Below are positions 28,004 through 37,132 of a stretch of DNA of 64,000 nucleotides, in pieces. A model generated the notes under the pieces. It worked only from the letters and a program-made list of their open reading frames with translations. It was not told the DNA's origin and did no database searches. The stretch's first letter is position 1; every line of letters starts with the position of its first letter. Where the stretch lies: positions 930,001-994,000 of the forward strand of contig NKIY01000002.1 in assembly GCA_002256345.1 (NCBI GenBank), written 5' to 3'. Both the position numbers and the translations under genes were made by a program. The DNA comes from Bradyrhizobiaceae bacterium PARB1 (GTDB taxonomy: Bacteria; Pseudomonadota; Alphaproteobacteria; Rhizobiales; Xanthobacteraceae).

Positions 28004-29809
28004 ATGACAACCTCCCCGATTTCCAACGTCCGCAACTTCTCCATCGTCGCCCATATCGACCATGGCAAATCGACCCTGGCCGACCGTCTGATCCAGATCA
28101 CAGGCGGCTTGCAGGCGCGCGAGATGAAGGAGCAGGTGCTGGACTCGATGGATATCGAGCGCGAGCGCGGCATCACCATCAAGGCCCAGACCGTCCGCCT
28201 GCACTATAAGGCGCATGATGGGAAGGATTACATCTTCAACCTGATGGACACGCCCGGTCACGTCGACTTCGCTTACGAGGTCTCCCGCTCGCTGGCCGCC
28301 TGCGAAGGCGCGTTGCTGGTGGTCGACGCCTCGCAGGGCGTGGAAGCACAGACGCTGGCAAACGTTTATCACGCGCTCGACGCCAATCTCGAGATCGTCC
28401 CCGTCCTCAACAAGGTCGACCTCCCCGCCGCGGAGCCCGATCAGGTCAAGAAGCAGATCGAGGACGTGATCGGTATCGACGCCTCCGACGCTGTGATGAT
28501 CTCGGCAAAGACCGGCCTCGGCGTGCCCGATGTGCTCGAAGCCATTGTCACCCGCCTGCCGCCACCCAAGGGCGACCGCGACGCCACGCTGAAGGCGCTG
28601 CTGGTGGACTCATGGTACGATGTCTATCTCGGCGTCGTCGTGCTCGTGCGTGTGGTCGATGGCGTGCTGAAGAAGGGCCAGCGCGTCCGCATGATGGGCA
28701 CCAATGCGGCCTATGACATCGAGCGCGTCGGCTATTTCACGCCGAAGATGGTCAATGTGGACGAACTCGGCCCCGGCGAGATCGGCTTCATCACTGCCGC
28801 CATCAAGGAAGTTGCCGACACCCGCGTCGGCGACACCATCACCGACGACAAGAAACCGATCACCGAAATGCTGCCGGGCTTCAAGCCCGCCGTCCCCGTG
28901 GTGTTCTGCGGCCTCTTCCCGGTGGATGCCGACGATTTCGAAACGCTGCGCGCCGCCATGGGCAAGCTGCGTCTCAACGACGCGTCGTTCTCGTTCGAAA
29001 TGGAAACCTCGGCCGCACTCGGCTTCGGCTTCCGTTGCGGCTTCCTCGGCCTGCTGCATCTGGAAATCATCCAGGAGCGCCTCAGCCGCGAATTCGATCT
29101 CAACCTGATCGCCACCGCGCCGTCGGTGATCTACCACATGTATCTGAACGACGGCTCAGAGATCGAAATTCACAATCCGATCGACATGCCGGATGTGGTG
29201 AAGATCTCCGAAATTCACGAACCGTGGATCGAAGCGACGATTCTGACGCCCGACGAATATCTCGGCTCCGTGCTGAAGCTGTGCCAGGAGCGCCGCGGCA
29301 ATCAGAAGGAACTCACTTACGTCGGCACCCGCGCGATGGTGAAATACGAATTGCCGCTGAATGAAGTGGTGTTCGATTTCTACGATCGCCTGAAGTCGAT
29401 CTCGAAGGGCTATGCCTCGTTCGACTATCACCTCACCGACTACCGCGCCGCCGATCTCGTCAAGATGCAGATCCTCGTCAACGGCGAGCCGGTCGATGCG
29501 CTCTCCATGCTGGTCCATCGCACCCGCGCCGAAGGCCGCGGCCGCTCCATGGTCGAGAAGATGAAGGAGCTGATCCCGCCGCACATGTTCGTCATCCCGA
29601 TCCAGGCGGCGATCGGCGGCAAGGTGATTGCCCGCGAAACCGTCCGCGCGCTGCGCAAGGACGTGACCGCGAAGTGCTATGGCGGCGATATCAGCCGCAA
29701 GCGCAAACTTCTGGAGAAGCAGAAGGAAGGCAAGAAGAAGATGCGGCAGTTCGGCAAGGTCGACATCCCGCAGGAAGCCTTCATTGCCGCGCTGAAGGTG
29801 GATAGCTGA
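28004..29809 (+). CDS. lepA: Elongation factor 4 (LepA) GTPase
   Basis: A 601-aa translational GTPase acting on ribosomes. The GTPase motifs [14 protein letters not shown] (P-loop), [12 protein letters not shown] and NKVD are intact. The domain order continues through the EF-G-like domains to a basic C-terminal domain ([20 protein letters not shown]), which is diagnostic of LepA. Family length is normal. The ATG at 28004 gives the conserved N-terminus. Confidence 0.97.
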   Translation: MTTSPISNVRNFSIVAHIDHGKSTLADRLIQITGGLQAREMKEQVLDSMDIERERGITIKAQTVRLHYKAHDGKDYIFNLMDTPGHVDFAYEVSRSLAACEGALLVVDASQGVEAQTLANVYHALDANLEIVPVLNKVDLPAAEPDQVKKQIEDVIGIDASDAVMISAKTGLGVPDVLEAIVTRLPPPKGDRDATLKALLVDSWYDVYLGVVVLVRVVDGVLKKGQRVRMMGTNAAYDIERVGYFTPKMVNVDELGPGEIGFITAAIKEVADTRVGDTITDDKKPITEMLPGFKPAVPVVFCGLFPVDADDFETLRAAMGKLRLNDASFSFEMETSAALGFGFRCGFLGLLHLEIIQERLSREFDLNLIATAPSVIYHMYLNDGSEIEIHNPIDMPDVVKISEIHEPWIEATILTPDEYLGSVLKLCQERRGNQKELTYVGTRAMVKYELPLNEVVFDFYDRLKSISKGYASFDYHLTDYRAADLVKMQILVNGEPVDALSMLVHRTRAEGRGRSMVEKMKELIPPHMFVIPIQAAIGGKVIARETVRALRKDVTAKCYGGDISRKRKLLEKQKEGKKKMRQFGKVDIPQEAFIAALKVDS

Positions 29810-29847
29810 TAAAGCGCCAATCGCCATTCCGATCGGAGATCCTGCCA

Positions 29848-30306
29848 GTGGCTACGAGACGGAATGGGAATGCAGCGCCGGCGCGGCCTCGTCCCGCCTT
29901 CTCGAGCCCTGCCATCGCGGCAGTCTTCAATCAACATCCCAAGGCGATCAGGGCCCGGCTGCTGGCGCTCCGGCGTCTCATCTTCGAGACCGCCGCCGAC
30001 ATCGATGGCGTGGGGCCTCTTGAAGAGACCCTGAAGTGGAAGCAGCCCAGCTATCTCACGACGGCGAGTGGCAGCGGCAGCACGATCCGGATCGATCGGA
30101 TCAGCGACACCGACGATTGTGCGCTTTACTTCAACTGCCAGACCAATCTGGTTGAGACCTTTCAATCGCTTTATCCGCACGACTTCGGCTATGGCGGAAA
30201 CCGAAGCATCCATCTTCCCATCGACAGCGATCTGCCCGAACCGGCCCTGCGCCATTGCATAGGCCTCGCGCTCACCTATCATCGAAGCAAACGCAAATCG
30301 CTCTGA
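29848..30306 (+). CDS. DUF1801 domain protein
   Basis: A 152-aa soluble protein starting at GTG 29848. Residues about 30-140 carry the DUF1801 (YdhG-like) pattern: the FNQHPKAIRARLLALRRLIF helix, ETLKWKQPSYLT and a final ALTYHRSKRKSL. Function of the family is unclear. It follows lepA by 38 bases on the same strand. Confidence 0.8.
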   Translation: MATRRNGNAAPARPRPAFSSPAIAAVFNQHPKAIRARLLALRRLIFETAADIDGVGPLEETLKWKQPSYLTTASGSGSTIRIDRISDTDDCALYFNCQTNLVETFQSLYPHDFGYGGNRSIHLPIDSDLPEPALRHCIGLALTYHRSKRKSL

Positions 30307-30438
30307 CGCATGTCGCAGTTTGGCGTTTTCGGGTCGCGGCAATCCGTCATCCAAACTCCACTCTTGCCTCCCCCGCCTGCGCCCCTCATTCTCTCCCCAC
30401 GACGCCGAAAACGGCGCGTTTAAAAATTCGGGGAGGAT

Positions 30439-31674
30439 ATGATGACCGCGCACCGTGCGCTGGCGGCGACGACGTTTGCCGTTTCACTGCTTTTTGGCGT
30501 TTCCGCCGGGGCCCAGCAGCCCCCATCACCCGCCAGTAACGCTCCGCTCAAGATCGGCCTTCTCGCCGATTTCGCCTCGGTCTATGCCGATATCGGCGGC
30601 CAGGGGAATGTCGAGGCGGCAAAAATCGCCATCGAGGAATTCGGCGGCCAGATGTTCGGCAAGCCGATCGAACTGGTCACCGCCGACGCCCTCAACAAGG
30701 CCGACGTCGCCGCGACCATCGCGCGCAAATGGTATGAGGCCGAGAATGTCGACATGATCATCGACCTGCCGACTTCGGCCACCGCGCTTGCCGCGATGGA
30801 GATGTCGAAGCAGTTCGAGAAGATCATGATCGTCACCGACGCAGCGTCGTCGGACATCACCGGGAAATCCTGCTCACCCTATACGGCCCACTGGACCTAC
30901 GACACCTATGGCAATGCGCAGACCGTAGGCAGCGCCATCGTCAAGCAGGGTGGTGACTCCTGGTACTTCATCACGGCCGACTATCTGTTCGGCCATTCCA
31001 TTGAGCGCGACACCGGCGATGTCGTCCGCAAGGCCGGTGGCAAGGTGGTCGGGAGTTCGAAACACCCGCTCAACACGGCGGACTTCTCGTCCTTCCTGCT
31101 GCAGGCGCAGTCGTCGAAAGCGAAGATCGTCGGCATGGCCAATGGCGGCGGTGACACCATCAACACCATCAAGCAGGCGTCCGAATTCGGCATCGTTGCC
31201 GGCGGTCAGAAGCTCGCGGGCATCGTGATGTTCATCTCGGACATCCACTCGCTCGGCCTGAAGATGGCGCAGGGCCTGATCATCACCGAGGCCTATTACT
31301 GGGACCTCAACGACCGCACCCGTGCCTTCGGCAAGAAGTTCTTCGACAAGATGAAGCGGATGCCGACCATGAACCAGGCCGCGACCTATAGCGGCGTGCT
31401 GCATTACCTGAAATCCGTGCAGGCGGCGGGCACCCGTGCGACGAAGCCGGTACTCGCCAAGATGCGCGAAATGCCGATCCGCGACGCTTTCACCGACAAC
31501 GGTGTCCTGCGCGAGGACGGCCGCATGGTGCACAGCATGTTCCTGCTGGAAGTGAAGAAGCCGGAAGAGTCGAAATATCCGTGGGACTATTACAAGGTGC
31601 TCGCGGAGGTCCCCGGCGATCAGGTGTTCCGGCCGATGAAGGACGGTAATTGTCCGTATGTAAAGAAGGACTGA
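30439..31674 (+). CDS. ABC transporter substrate-binding protein, branched-chain amino-acid (LivJ) type
   Basis: A 411-aa periplasmic protein with a signal peptide (about residues 1-25, ending VSAGAQQ). The mature protein is a type I periplasmic-binding fold of the Leu/Ile/Val type (PLKIGLLADFASVYADIGGQG, WTYDTYGNAQTVG). The start has the strong site GGGGAGG. No permease or ATPase genes adjoin it, so it is an orphan whose transporter is elsewhere. Such orphans are abundant in Bradyrhizobium relatives and often bind aromatic or organic acids. Confidence 0.9.
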   Translation: MMTAHRALAATTFAVSLLFGVSAGAQQPPSPASNAPLKIGLLADFASVYADIGGQGNVEAAKIAIEEFGGQMFGKPIELVTADALNKADVAATIARKWYEAENVDMIIDLPTSATALAAMEMSKQFEKIMIVTDAASSDITGKSCSPYTAHWTYDTYGNAQTVGSAIVKQGGDSWYFITADYLFGHSIERDTGDVVRKAGGKVVGSSKHPLNTADFSSFLLQAQSSKAKIVGMANGGGDTINTIKQASEFGIVAGGQKLAGIVMFISDIHSLGLKMAQGLIITEAYYWDLNDRTRAFGKKFFDKMKRMPTMNQAATYSGVLHYLKSVQAAGTRATKPVLAKMREMPIRDAFTDNGVLREDGRMVHSMFLLEVKKPEESKYPWDYYKVLAEVPGDQVFRPMKDGNCPYVKKD

Positions 31675-31696
31675 GACCGGCTTGAAGGTCCGCCAC

Positions 31697-31784
31697 TGTC
31701 ATACGCGGGCTCGCCCCGCGTATCCATCTTTGTCGGCGACGTAAGACAGAAAGATGGATGGCCGGGTCAAGCCCGGCCATGACA
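31697..31784. repeat. Palindromic intergenic repeat (TGTCAT...ATGACA)
   Basis: The ends TGTCATACGCGGG and GGCCATGACA bracket two hairpins: ATACGCGGGC tcg CCCCGCGTAT-like, and GCCGGGT/AAGCCCGGC. It sits in the gap between two convergent genes. It may stabilise or terminate transcripts from both sides. Confidence 0.6.
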
Positions 31785-31806
31785 TCCGGGAATACTGGCG
31801 CTTTGC

Positions 31807-34020
31807 TTAGGCCACCTGCACTCGCATCGTATCGATACCGATCGTCGCCTGCGCCCGCAGCAATTCCTCGATCTCCTCGTTCGGCCGCGCGCGGCTGAAC
31901 AGGAAGCCCTGGCCCTCATGACAGCCTTCATGGCGCAGGCAGGCCAGTTCGGCTTCGGTCTCGACGCCCTCTGCGGTGATCGTCACACCCAATCCCATGC
32001 CGAGGCTGATGATCGAACTCACGATCGCCTGCGCATCGCGGTTGGCGTCGAGATCGCGCACGAAGGACTGGTCGATCTTGATCTTGTCGAACGGGAAGCT
32101 GCGCAGATAGCTCAGCGACGAATAGCCCGTGCCGAAATCATCCATCGAGATGCGTACACCGAGCGACCGCAGCGCATGCAGCGTTGCCAGCACCTGGCTG
32201 CTCTTTTCGAGCAGCAGCGTTTCGGTGATCTCCAGCTCCAGCCGGCGCGGCGGCAAGCCGGAATGCTTCAAGGCATCCATCACCACCGACAGCAGATTGC
32301 CGACGCGGAATTGCAGCGGAGACAGGTTGACGGCCAGACGCACCTCATCGGGCCAGCGCGCGGCCTCGTTGCAGGCGCGGCGCAGGATCTGCGTGCCGAG
32401 CACATTGATGAGGCCGGTGTCCTCCGCCACCGGGATGAAGTCTCCCGGCGAGATCATGCCATGCTCGGGATGCGGCCAGCGCACCAGCGCCTCACAGCCC
32501 GTGATGCGCCCGGTCTTGAGATCGACCAGCGGCTGGTAATAGGGCCGTAGCTGATTGTCCTGGATCGCAGCGCGCAGATCGTTCTCGATCTTGCGGCGCG
32601 CCTGCGCGCGCGCGTCCATGCCGGTCTCGAAGAAGCTGAATGTGCCGCGCGTATCGTTCTTGGCGCGCGACAGTGCCATGTCGGCATTTTTCAGCAACCG
32701 CTCGGACTCGTCGCCATCGCCCGGCGCCATGGCGATGCCGACACTCGCACCGATCACGATCGAATTGCCGTCGAGCAGGAAGGTCTCGCCAATGGCGTCG
32801 AGCAGACGGCGCGCCAGCAGTGCTGCGTCTTCCGGCCGGTGAATGCCGGTCTGGATGATCGCGAACTCATCCGAATTCAGACGCGCCAATGCATCCTCTT
32901 CGCGCAGAGTGGATCGCAATCGCCGCGCGACGCCACGCAGCAGCTTGTCGCCGATCTCGTGACCGAGCGAGTCGTTGACACCCTTGAAGTTGTCGAGGCC
33001 GAGAAACAGCACGGCAAGCTTCTCGCCGCTGCGGCGGATATGCGACAGCATCTCGTCGAGGCGCTGGCGCAGCAGGTTGCGGTTGGGCAGGCCCGTCAGC
33101 GCATCGTGATGCGCCATGAAAGCGAGCCGCATCTCGGCGCGCTTGCGCTCGGTGATATCCATCAAGGCCAGCATCACGGCGGGCTGTTCGTTATAGACGA
33201 GCTGGCGCGAATAGATCGCCAGATCGATCAGCTCGCCGTCAGCCTTGACGTGTTTCCAGGTGCGCGCCGCCTGCTCGTCTGCGGCGTGATCGCCGACCCA
33301 GGGCGGCGATGCCTCGAAGGCCTGCAACTGACGAATTGTCAGCTTCTCGAATTCGCTTCGCGTGTAACCATAGTGCTCTGCAGCCGCGTCATTGACGCTG
33401 AGGATGCGTTCGTCCGCGAGCGCGCAAACGATCATCGGCACCGGATTGCTTTCGAACAGCAGACGGAACGACGCCTCGCGTTGCTTAAGCTCTGTGATAT
33501 CGACACGCAGGCCAACCACGCCGCCGTCTTCGGTCAGACGCTCTTCGATCAGGACGACACGGCCGTCCGCCAGTGTCTGCTCATGACGTCCATCGGGGTG
33601 GAACAGTTTTTCGACGCGCTCGGCGATCCATTCTTCCTCGCGGCCGGCCGCTTCCGGGTAGTCGCCGCGCTCGACGCCGACACGGATCGTGTCCTGCAGC
33701 CGCGCACCCGGCGCGAATTGATCGGAGCTGCGATTGTAAATCTCGGCGTATTTCTTGTTCCAGAGGATGTAGCGCCCCTCGGAATCCAGAAACACGATGC
33801 CCTGCGGCAGGATGTCGATCGCCTCGCGCAAGCGCTCATGAGACTTGCGGGCATCGACAATCGCAGCCTGCGCCTGCGCGCGCTGGCGCGCAAGTTCGCC
33901 TGTCACGCCGATGGATTTCGGCGCGGCTGCTAAGGGCTTTTTGGCACCGCCTCTCGCGCGATTGAAGCGCGGTTTGTGCGACACCTTCAGTCCAGTCTTG
34001 ATGGGCCGGTCCTTCGGCAT
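31807..34020 (-). CDS. PAS-PAS-GGDEF-EAL protein (likely c-di-GMP phosphodiesterase)
   Basis: A 737-aa cytoplasmic-looking protein. A coiled segment at about residues 40-65 is followed by a PAS domain with IDILPQGIVFLDSEGRYILW, a second PAS with LLFESNPVPMIVCA, a GGDEF domain and an EAL domain. The GGDEF signature is NSDEF, so cyclase activity is probably lost, while an I-site REED lies five residues before it. The EAL domain keeps its catalytic residues (EALVRW, NLSPLQF, EITE, DDFGTGYSSL, KIDQSFV, EGVE). It should therefore hydrolyse c-di-GMP. The ATG at 34020 is preferred over a frame 54 codons longer. Confidence 0.9.
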   Translation of the reverse strand: MPKDRPIKTGLKVSHKPRFNRARGGAKKPLAAAPKSIGVTGELARQRAQAQAAIVDARKSHERLREAIDILPQGIVFLDSEGRYILWNKKYAEIYNRSSDQFAPGARLQDTIRVGVERGDYPEAAGREEEWIAERVEKLFHPDGRHEQTLADGRVVLIEERLTEDGGVVGLRVDITELKQREASFRLLFESNPVPMIVCALADERILSVNDAAAEHYGYTRSEFEKLTIRQLQAFEASPPWVGDHAADEQAARTWKHVKADGELIDLAIYSRQLVYNEQPAVMLALMDITERKRAEMRLAFMAHHDALTGLPNRNLLRQRLDEMLSHIRRSGEKLAVLFLGLDNFKGVNDSLGHEIGDKLLRGVARRLRSTLREEDALARLNSDEFAIIQTGIHRPEDAALLARRLLDAIGETFLLDGNSIVIGASVGIAMAPGDGDESERLLKNADMALSRAKNDTRGTFSFFETGMDARAQARRKIENDLRAAIQDNQLRPYYQPLVDLKTGRITGCEALVRWPHPEHGMISPGDFIPVAEDTGLINVLGTQILRRACNEAARWPDEVRLAVNLSPLQFRVGNLLSVVMDALKHSGLPPRRLELEITETLLLEKSSQVLATLHALRSLGVRISMDDFGTGYSSLSYLRSFPFDKIKIDQSFVRDLDANRDAQAIVSSIISLGMGLGVTITAEGVETEAELACLRHEGCHEGQGFLFSRARPNEEIEELLRAQATIGIDTMRVQVA

Positions 34021-34399
34021 CCAGATCGTACTCGCATTCTGCGTGCGGCATTCTGTGCCCGAAGTCTCTGAAGAAACGGTATCAATGGATACACTTGGCG
34101 CATGCGGGTACCGCCATCGGTGTGTTCGCGACCGCGCCATCTGCACACACAGCGAGCACGCACCGATGTGGAGCCCTAACAACGCGTTACATTCCGTGCG
34201 GAATGCGTCTCAATTCGGAGCACCAACGCCGAAATGATCAATGTGGAGGCTTTCCAAGCCATCTGACGGCTGCACGAAATCCCGCGCAAGAATTTACGAC
34301 ATGCGCAAGGATGGTGAACGCACCGTAAACAACGAGCGCACCTGCCGGCATCCAAACGGCCGGCACTGACTTGTCGCCTGTCTCGGCTATACTCGCACC
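34021..34399. promoter_or_regulatory. Intergenic region upstream of the GGDEF-EAL gene and mepA
   Basis: This 379-base divergent region has no convincing gene. An exact inverted repeat CATTCCG-TG-CGGAATG is at 34190-34205, 170 bases upstream of the GGDEF-EAL start. It may be an operator. The remainder shows nothing I can name. Confidence 0.4.
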
Positions 34400-35329
34400 A
34401 TGAGCCCGCGCCTGATTCTCAGCCTCATATTGCCGCTCGCCGTTGTCTCCGCCCCTGCGATGGCGCAGACCAAAGGCACCGTCGATCCCAGGCCGCTGCC
34501 GCCGCTTGCCAATCCCCACGATCCGACCACGCCAGCCAAGGAACTTTTCGGGCGCAAGATGCTGCCGACCCGCTCGGCCGCAAAGGTGATCGGCTTCTAT
34601 GCCAAGGGCTGCATCGCCGGCGCAGAGGCGCTGGCGCTGAATGGCCCGACCTGGCAGGTGATGCGGCTGTCGCGCAACCGCAACTGGGCGCATCCGCAGC
34701 TGGTCGAACTTATCGAGCGGCTCTCGGCCAAGGCGAACAGGATTGCAGGCTGGCCCGGCATTCTGGTCGGGGACATGTCGCAGCCGCGCGGCGGACCGAT
34801 GCTCACTGGCCATGCCAGCCATCAGATCGGCCTCGATGCCGATATCTGGCTGACGCCGATGCCGAACCGGCAATTGTCGCGCAACGAGCGCGAGGACATG
34901 TCGGCGGTGATGATGGTGCGCAAGGATCGCCTCGACATCGATCCCGCCACCTGGACGCCGACACATCTGCCCGTCATCCGCGCCGCCGCACAGGAGCCGT
35001 CGGTGGAGCGCATCTTCGTTAATGCCGCCATCAAGAAAGCGTTGTGCCGCGAGGCCAGGGGCGATCGCAGCTGGCTGTCGAAAGTCCGGCCGATGTACGG
35101 CCACGACTATCATTTCCACATCCGCATTAAATGCCCCGCAGGCGCCACCGATTGCGAATCTCAACCGCCGCCAAATGAGAGCGAGGGCTGCAGTGCCGGC
35201 GACCTCGCCTACTGGTTCAGCGACGCCGTGCTGCATCCCAAGCCGCCGCCGGTCCCGCCCAAGCCGAAACCGCCGATGACGCTGGCGCAGATGCCGGACG
35301 CTTGCCGGCAAGTCTTGAACGCACCATAG
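34400..35329 (+). CDS. mepA: Penicillin-insensitive murein endopeptidase MepA
   Basis: A 309-aa periplasmic peptidase that cleaves D-Ala-meso-DAP cross-links. It has a clear signal peptide (residues 1-23, ending APAMAQ). The metal-site motifs are TGHASHQIGLDADIW and HDYHFHIRIKCP. The C-terminus is Pro-rich (PKPPPVPPKPKPP). Length is typical of alphaproteobacterial MepA. The Mop gene follows 27 bases after it. Confidence 0.93.
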   Translation: MSPRLILSLILPLAVVSAPAMAQTKGTVDPRPLPPLANPHDPTTPAKELFGRKMLPTRSAAKVIGFYAKGCIAGAEALALNGPTWQVMRLSRNRNWAHPQLVELIERLSAKANRIAGWPGILVGDMSQPRGGPMLTGHASHQIGLDADIWLTPMPNRQLSRNEREDMSAVMMVRKDRLDIDPATWTPTHLPVIRAAAQEPSVERIFVNAAIKKALCREARGDRSWLSKVRPMYGHDYHFHIRIKCPAGATDCESQPPPNESEGCSAGDLAYWFSDAVLHPKPPPVPPKPKPPMTLAQMPDACRQVLNAP

Positions 35330-35356
35330 TCCACCGCAAATTACAGGAGACCGACC

Positions 35357-35566
35357 ATGCGCATCAGTGCACGCAACCAGATCAAGGGCACCGTCCTCGA
35401 AGTCACCAAGGGCGCCACCACTTCCCATGTCCGCGTCGATATCGGCGGCGGCCAGGTCATGACCTCCTCCATCACCAATGAGGCCGTGGACGATCTGGCC
35501 CTCAAGGTCGGCGGCAAGGTCGTCGTGGTCGTGAAGGCCTCCGACGTCATGATTGCGGTGGACTGA
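35357..35566 (+). CDS. Free-standing TOBE/Mop domain molybdate-binding protein (molbindin)
   Basis: A 69-aa single TOBE domain (SARNQIKGTVLEVTKGATTS ... VVVVVKASDVMIAVD). Molbindins of this kind oligomerise and store molybdate or tungstate in the cytoplasm. It opens the molybdate cluster: an exported protein gene begins 2 bases later and modABC follows. The ModC of this locus has no TOBE domain of its own, so this protein may supply or regulate that function. The start has a GGAGA site. Confidence 0.92.
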   Translation: MRISARNQIKGTVLEVTKGATTSHVRVDIGGGQVMTSSITNEAVDDLALKVGGKVVVVVKASDVMIAVD

Positions 35567-35568
35567 TC

Positions 35569-36066
35569 ATGCATGCGCGTCTGATTGTCGCGCTTGCCAT
35601 GCTGAGCTCGGCACCCGCATGGGCCGCCGAGCCGAGCGGTTGCGACAAATTCAAGTGGCCGATCGACAAGGAGCGTGCCGCACTGACGTCACAGGACCGC
35701 CTCAAGGCGGCCTCAGGAAATGAGCTCGCAATCCCCGCAAAAGCGGTTCTGGAGCTCAAGACTCCGACCGAAGCGAAGCTGCCCCGCACGCCCGAACGCA
35801 AGCCGAAAGACGGCACATTTGCAGGCTTCCTGCGCTTCAAAGCGCCGCCGAAAGCTGGCGCCTATACGATCAGCCTGTCCTCCGGCGGATGGGTCGACGT
35901 GGTGCAGGACGGCGAACAGCTGAAGCCTATGGAATTCAGCGGTGCCACCAATTGCGAGGGCATCCGCAAGACCGTGAAGTTCGATCTCGCTGCCGGCCCG
36001 TTCGTCGTGCAGGTCTCGGGGGCGGAGCAGAACAGCATCAGCCTCGCGGTGCTGCCCGCGGAGTAG
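35569..36066 (+). CDS. Exported protein of unknown function in the mod cluster
   Basis: A 165-aa protein with a short signal peptide (MHARLIVALAMLSSAPAWA, cleavage after about residue 19). The mature part is a small, probably beta-rich domain (GAYTISLSSGGWVDVVQDG, then PFVVQVSGAEQNSISLAVL). I do not recognise a family with confidence. Its start, 2 bases after the Mop gene stop, and its place before modA suggest a role in molybdenum handling, but this is context only. Confidence 0.6.
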   Translation: MHARLIVALAMLSSAPAWAAEPSGCDKFKWPIDKERAALTSQDRLKAASGNELAIPAKAVLELKTPTEAKLPRTPERKPKDGTFAGFLRFKAPPKAGAYTISLSSGGWVDVVQDGEQLKPMEFSGATNCEGIRKTVKFDLAAGPFVVQVSGAEQNSISLAVLPAE

Positions 36067-36117
36067 CACGCGGGCCTTTACCCCTCTGATCGGCCTGAGT
36101 ATTGTTGCCTAGCGATA

Positions 36118-36144
36118 TCCCGGATGGACCGTAAGTCCCCGGGA
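36118..36144 (+). promoter_or_regulatory. Structured leader hairpin upstream of modA
   Basis: TCCCGG (36118-36123) pairs with CCGGGA (36139-36144), and inside it GGAC (36126-36129) pairs with GTCC (36135-36138) around a CGTAA loop, with a 2-base AT bulge. A second hairpin CGGAA/TTCCG follows at about 36149-36164. The element lies about 95 bases before the modA start, in a 172-base gap in which I see no ORF with support. It may be a regulatory RNA, but it could also be a degenerate intergenic repeat. Confidence 0.4.
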
Positions 36145-36238
36145 TTGCCGGAACGGCGCTTCCGCCTGTCGCAGACCCCACCCAACCAACGCCTGAGCTG
36201 CGCGCCTTTTGCGCTGCGCTCACGCATGGAGCGCCAAC

Positions 36239-37024
36239 ATGAATCGCTTTGCCGGACTTTTCACCGCTCTCTCGATCCTGCTCGGATCGACCTTCACGCC
36301 TGCCCAGGCGCAGGACAAAGCCCTCACCGTTTTCGCCGCAGCGTCGATGAAGAACGCGCTGGATGAAGTAAACGCCGCCTATACCGCCAAGACCGGCGTC
36401 AAGGTCACGTCCAGCTATGCCGCGAGTTCGGTGCTCGCCAAGCAGATCGAACAGGGGGCACCGGCCGACATCTTCATTTCTGCCGATATGGAATGGATGG
36501 ACTATTCGGTCGGCAAGAAGAACATCAATGAATCCACCCGCACGAGCCTGCTCGGCAACAGCATTGTGCTGATCGCCGCCAAGGACTCCAAGCTTTCCGA
36601 CGTCAAGATCGGTCAGGGCTTCGATCTCGCCAAGCTCGCCGGCGACGGCAAGGTCGCCACCGGCGACGTGAAGTCGGTGCCGGTCGGCAAATATGCCAAG
36701 GCGGCGCTGGAGAAGCTGGGCAGCTGGAGCGCGGCGGAGTCGAAATTCGCCATGGCAGAGAGCGTGCGCGCAGCATTGACGCTGGTATCGCGCGGCGAAG
36801 CCCCGCTCGGCATCGTGTATGCAACCGATGCCAAGGTTGATCCCGGCGTGAAGATCATCGGCACCTTCCCGGCCGACTCGCATCCGGCGATCATCTATCC
36901 CGTCGCGGCCACCACCACCGCAAAGAGCGAAGCGGCAGACTACCTCACCTTCCTGAAGGGCTCGGCATCGAAGGCCATCATGGAAAAGTATGGCTTCACC
37001 TTCCTGGTCAAGCCGACGAGCTAA
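36239..37024 (+). CDS. modA: Molybdate ABC transporter substrate-binding protein
   Basis: A 261-aa periplasmic protein with a signal peptide ending AQAQD (about residue 24). The mature N-terminus LTVFAAASMKNALDEV and the ASSVLAKQIEQGAPADIFISAD segment are typical ModA motifs (type II binding fold with Ser ligands for the oxyanion). I chose the ATG at 36239; the frame ten codons upstream has no support. It delivers molybdate to ModB/ModC, encoded just downstream. Confidence 0.95.
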   Translation: MNRFAGLFTALSILLGSTFTPAQAQDKALTVFAAASMKNALDEVNAAYTAKTGVKVTSSYAASSVLAKQIEQGAPADIFISADMEWMDYSVGKKNINESTRTSLLGNSIVLIAAKDSKLSDVKIGQGFDLAKLAGDGKVATGDVKSVPVGKYAKAALEKLGSWSAAESKFAMAESVRAALTLVSRGEAPLGIVYATDAKVDPGVKIIGTFPADSHPAIIYPVAATTTAKSEAADYLTFLKGSASKAIMEKYGFTFLVKPTS

Positions 37025-37035
37025 GCTCTCATTTT

Positions 37036-37116
37036 CGTCATTGCGAGCGTAGCGAAGCAATCCAGAGCAACAAGCGAAGACTGGATTGCTTCGTCGCTTC
37101 GCTCCTCGCAATGACG
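37036..37116. repeat. Palindromic repeat, CGTCATTGC...GCAATGACG family, copy 2 (inside mod operon)
   Basis: Same family as 19327-19412: ends CGTCATTGCGAGCG and CTCGCAATGACG, inner arms GAAGCAATCC and GGATTGCTTC. It fills nearly the whole gap between modA and modB, ending a few bases before the modB ribosome-binding site. Its hairpin could lower modB/modC expression relative to modA or protect the modA message. Confidence 0.75.
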
Positions 37117-37132
37117 AAGGAGCCTCAATTCA

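Noticed and set aside
36067-36238. A ModE-type operator before modA
   Set aside because: Only one weak half-site-like CGATAT was seen; no convincing palindrome of the ModE type.
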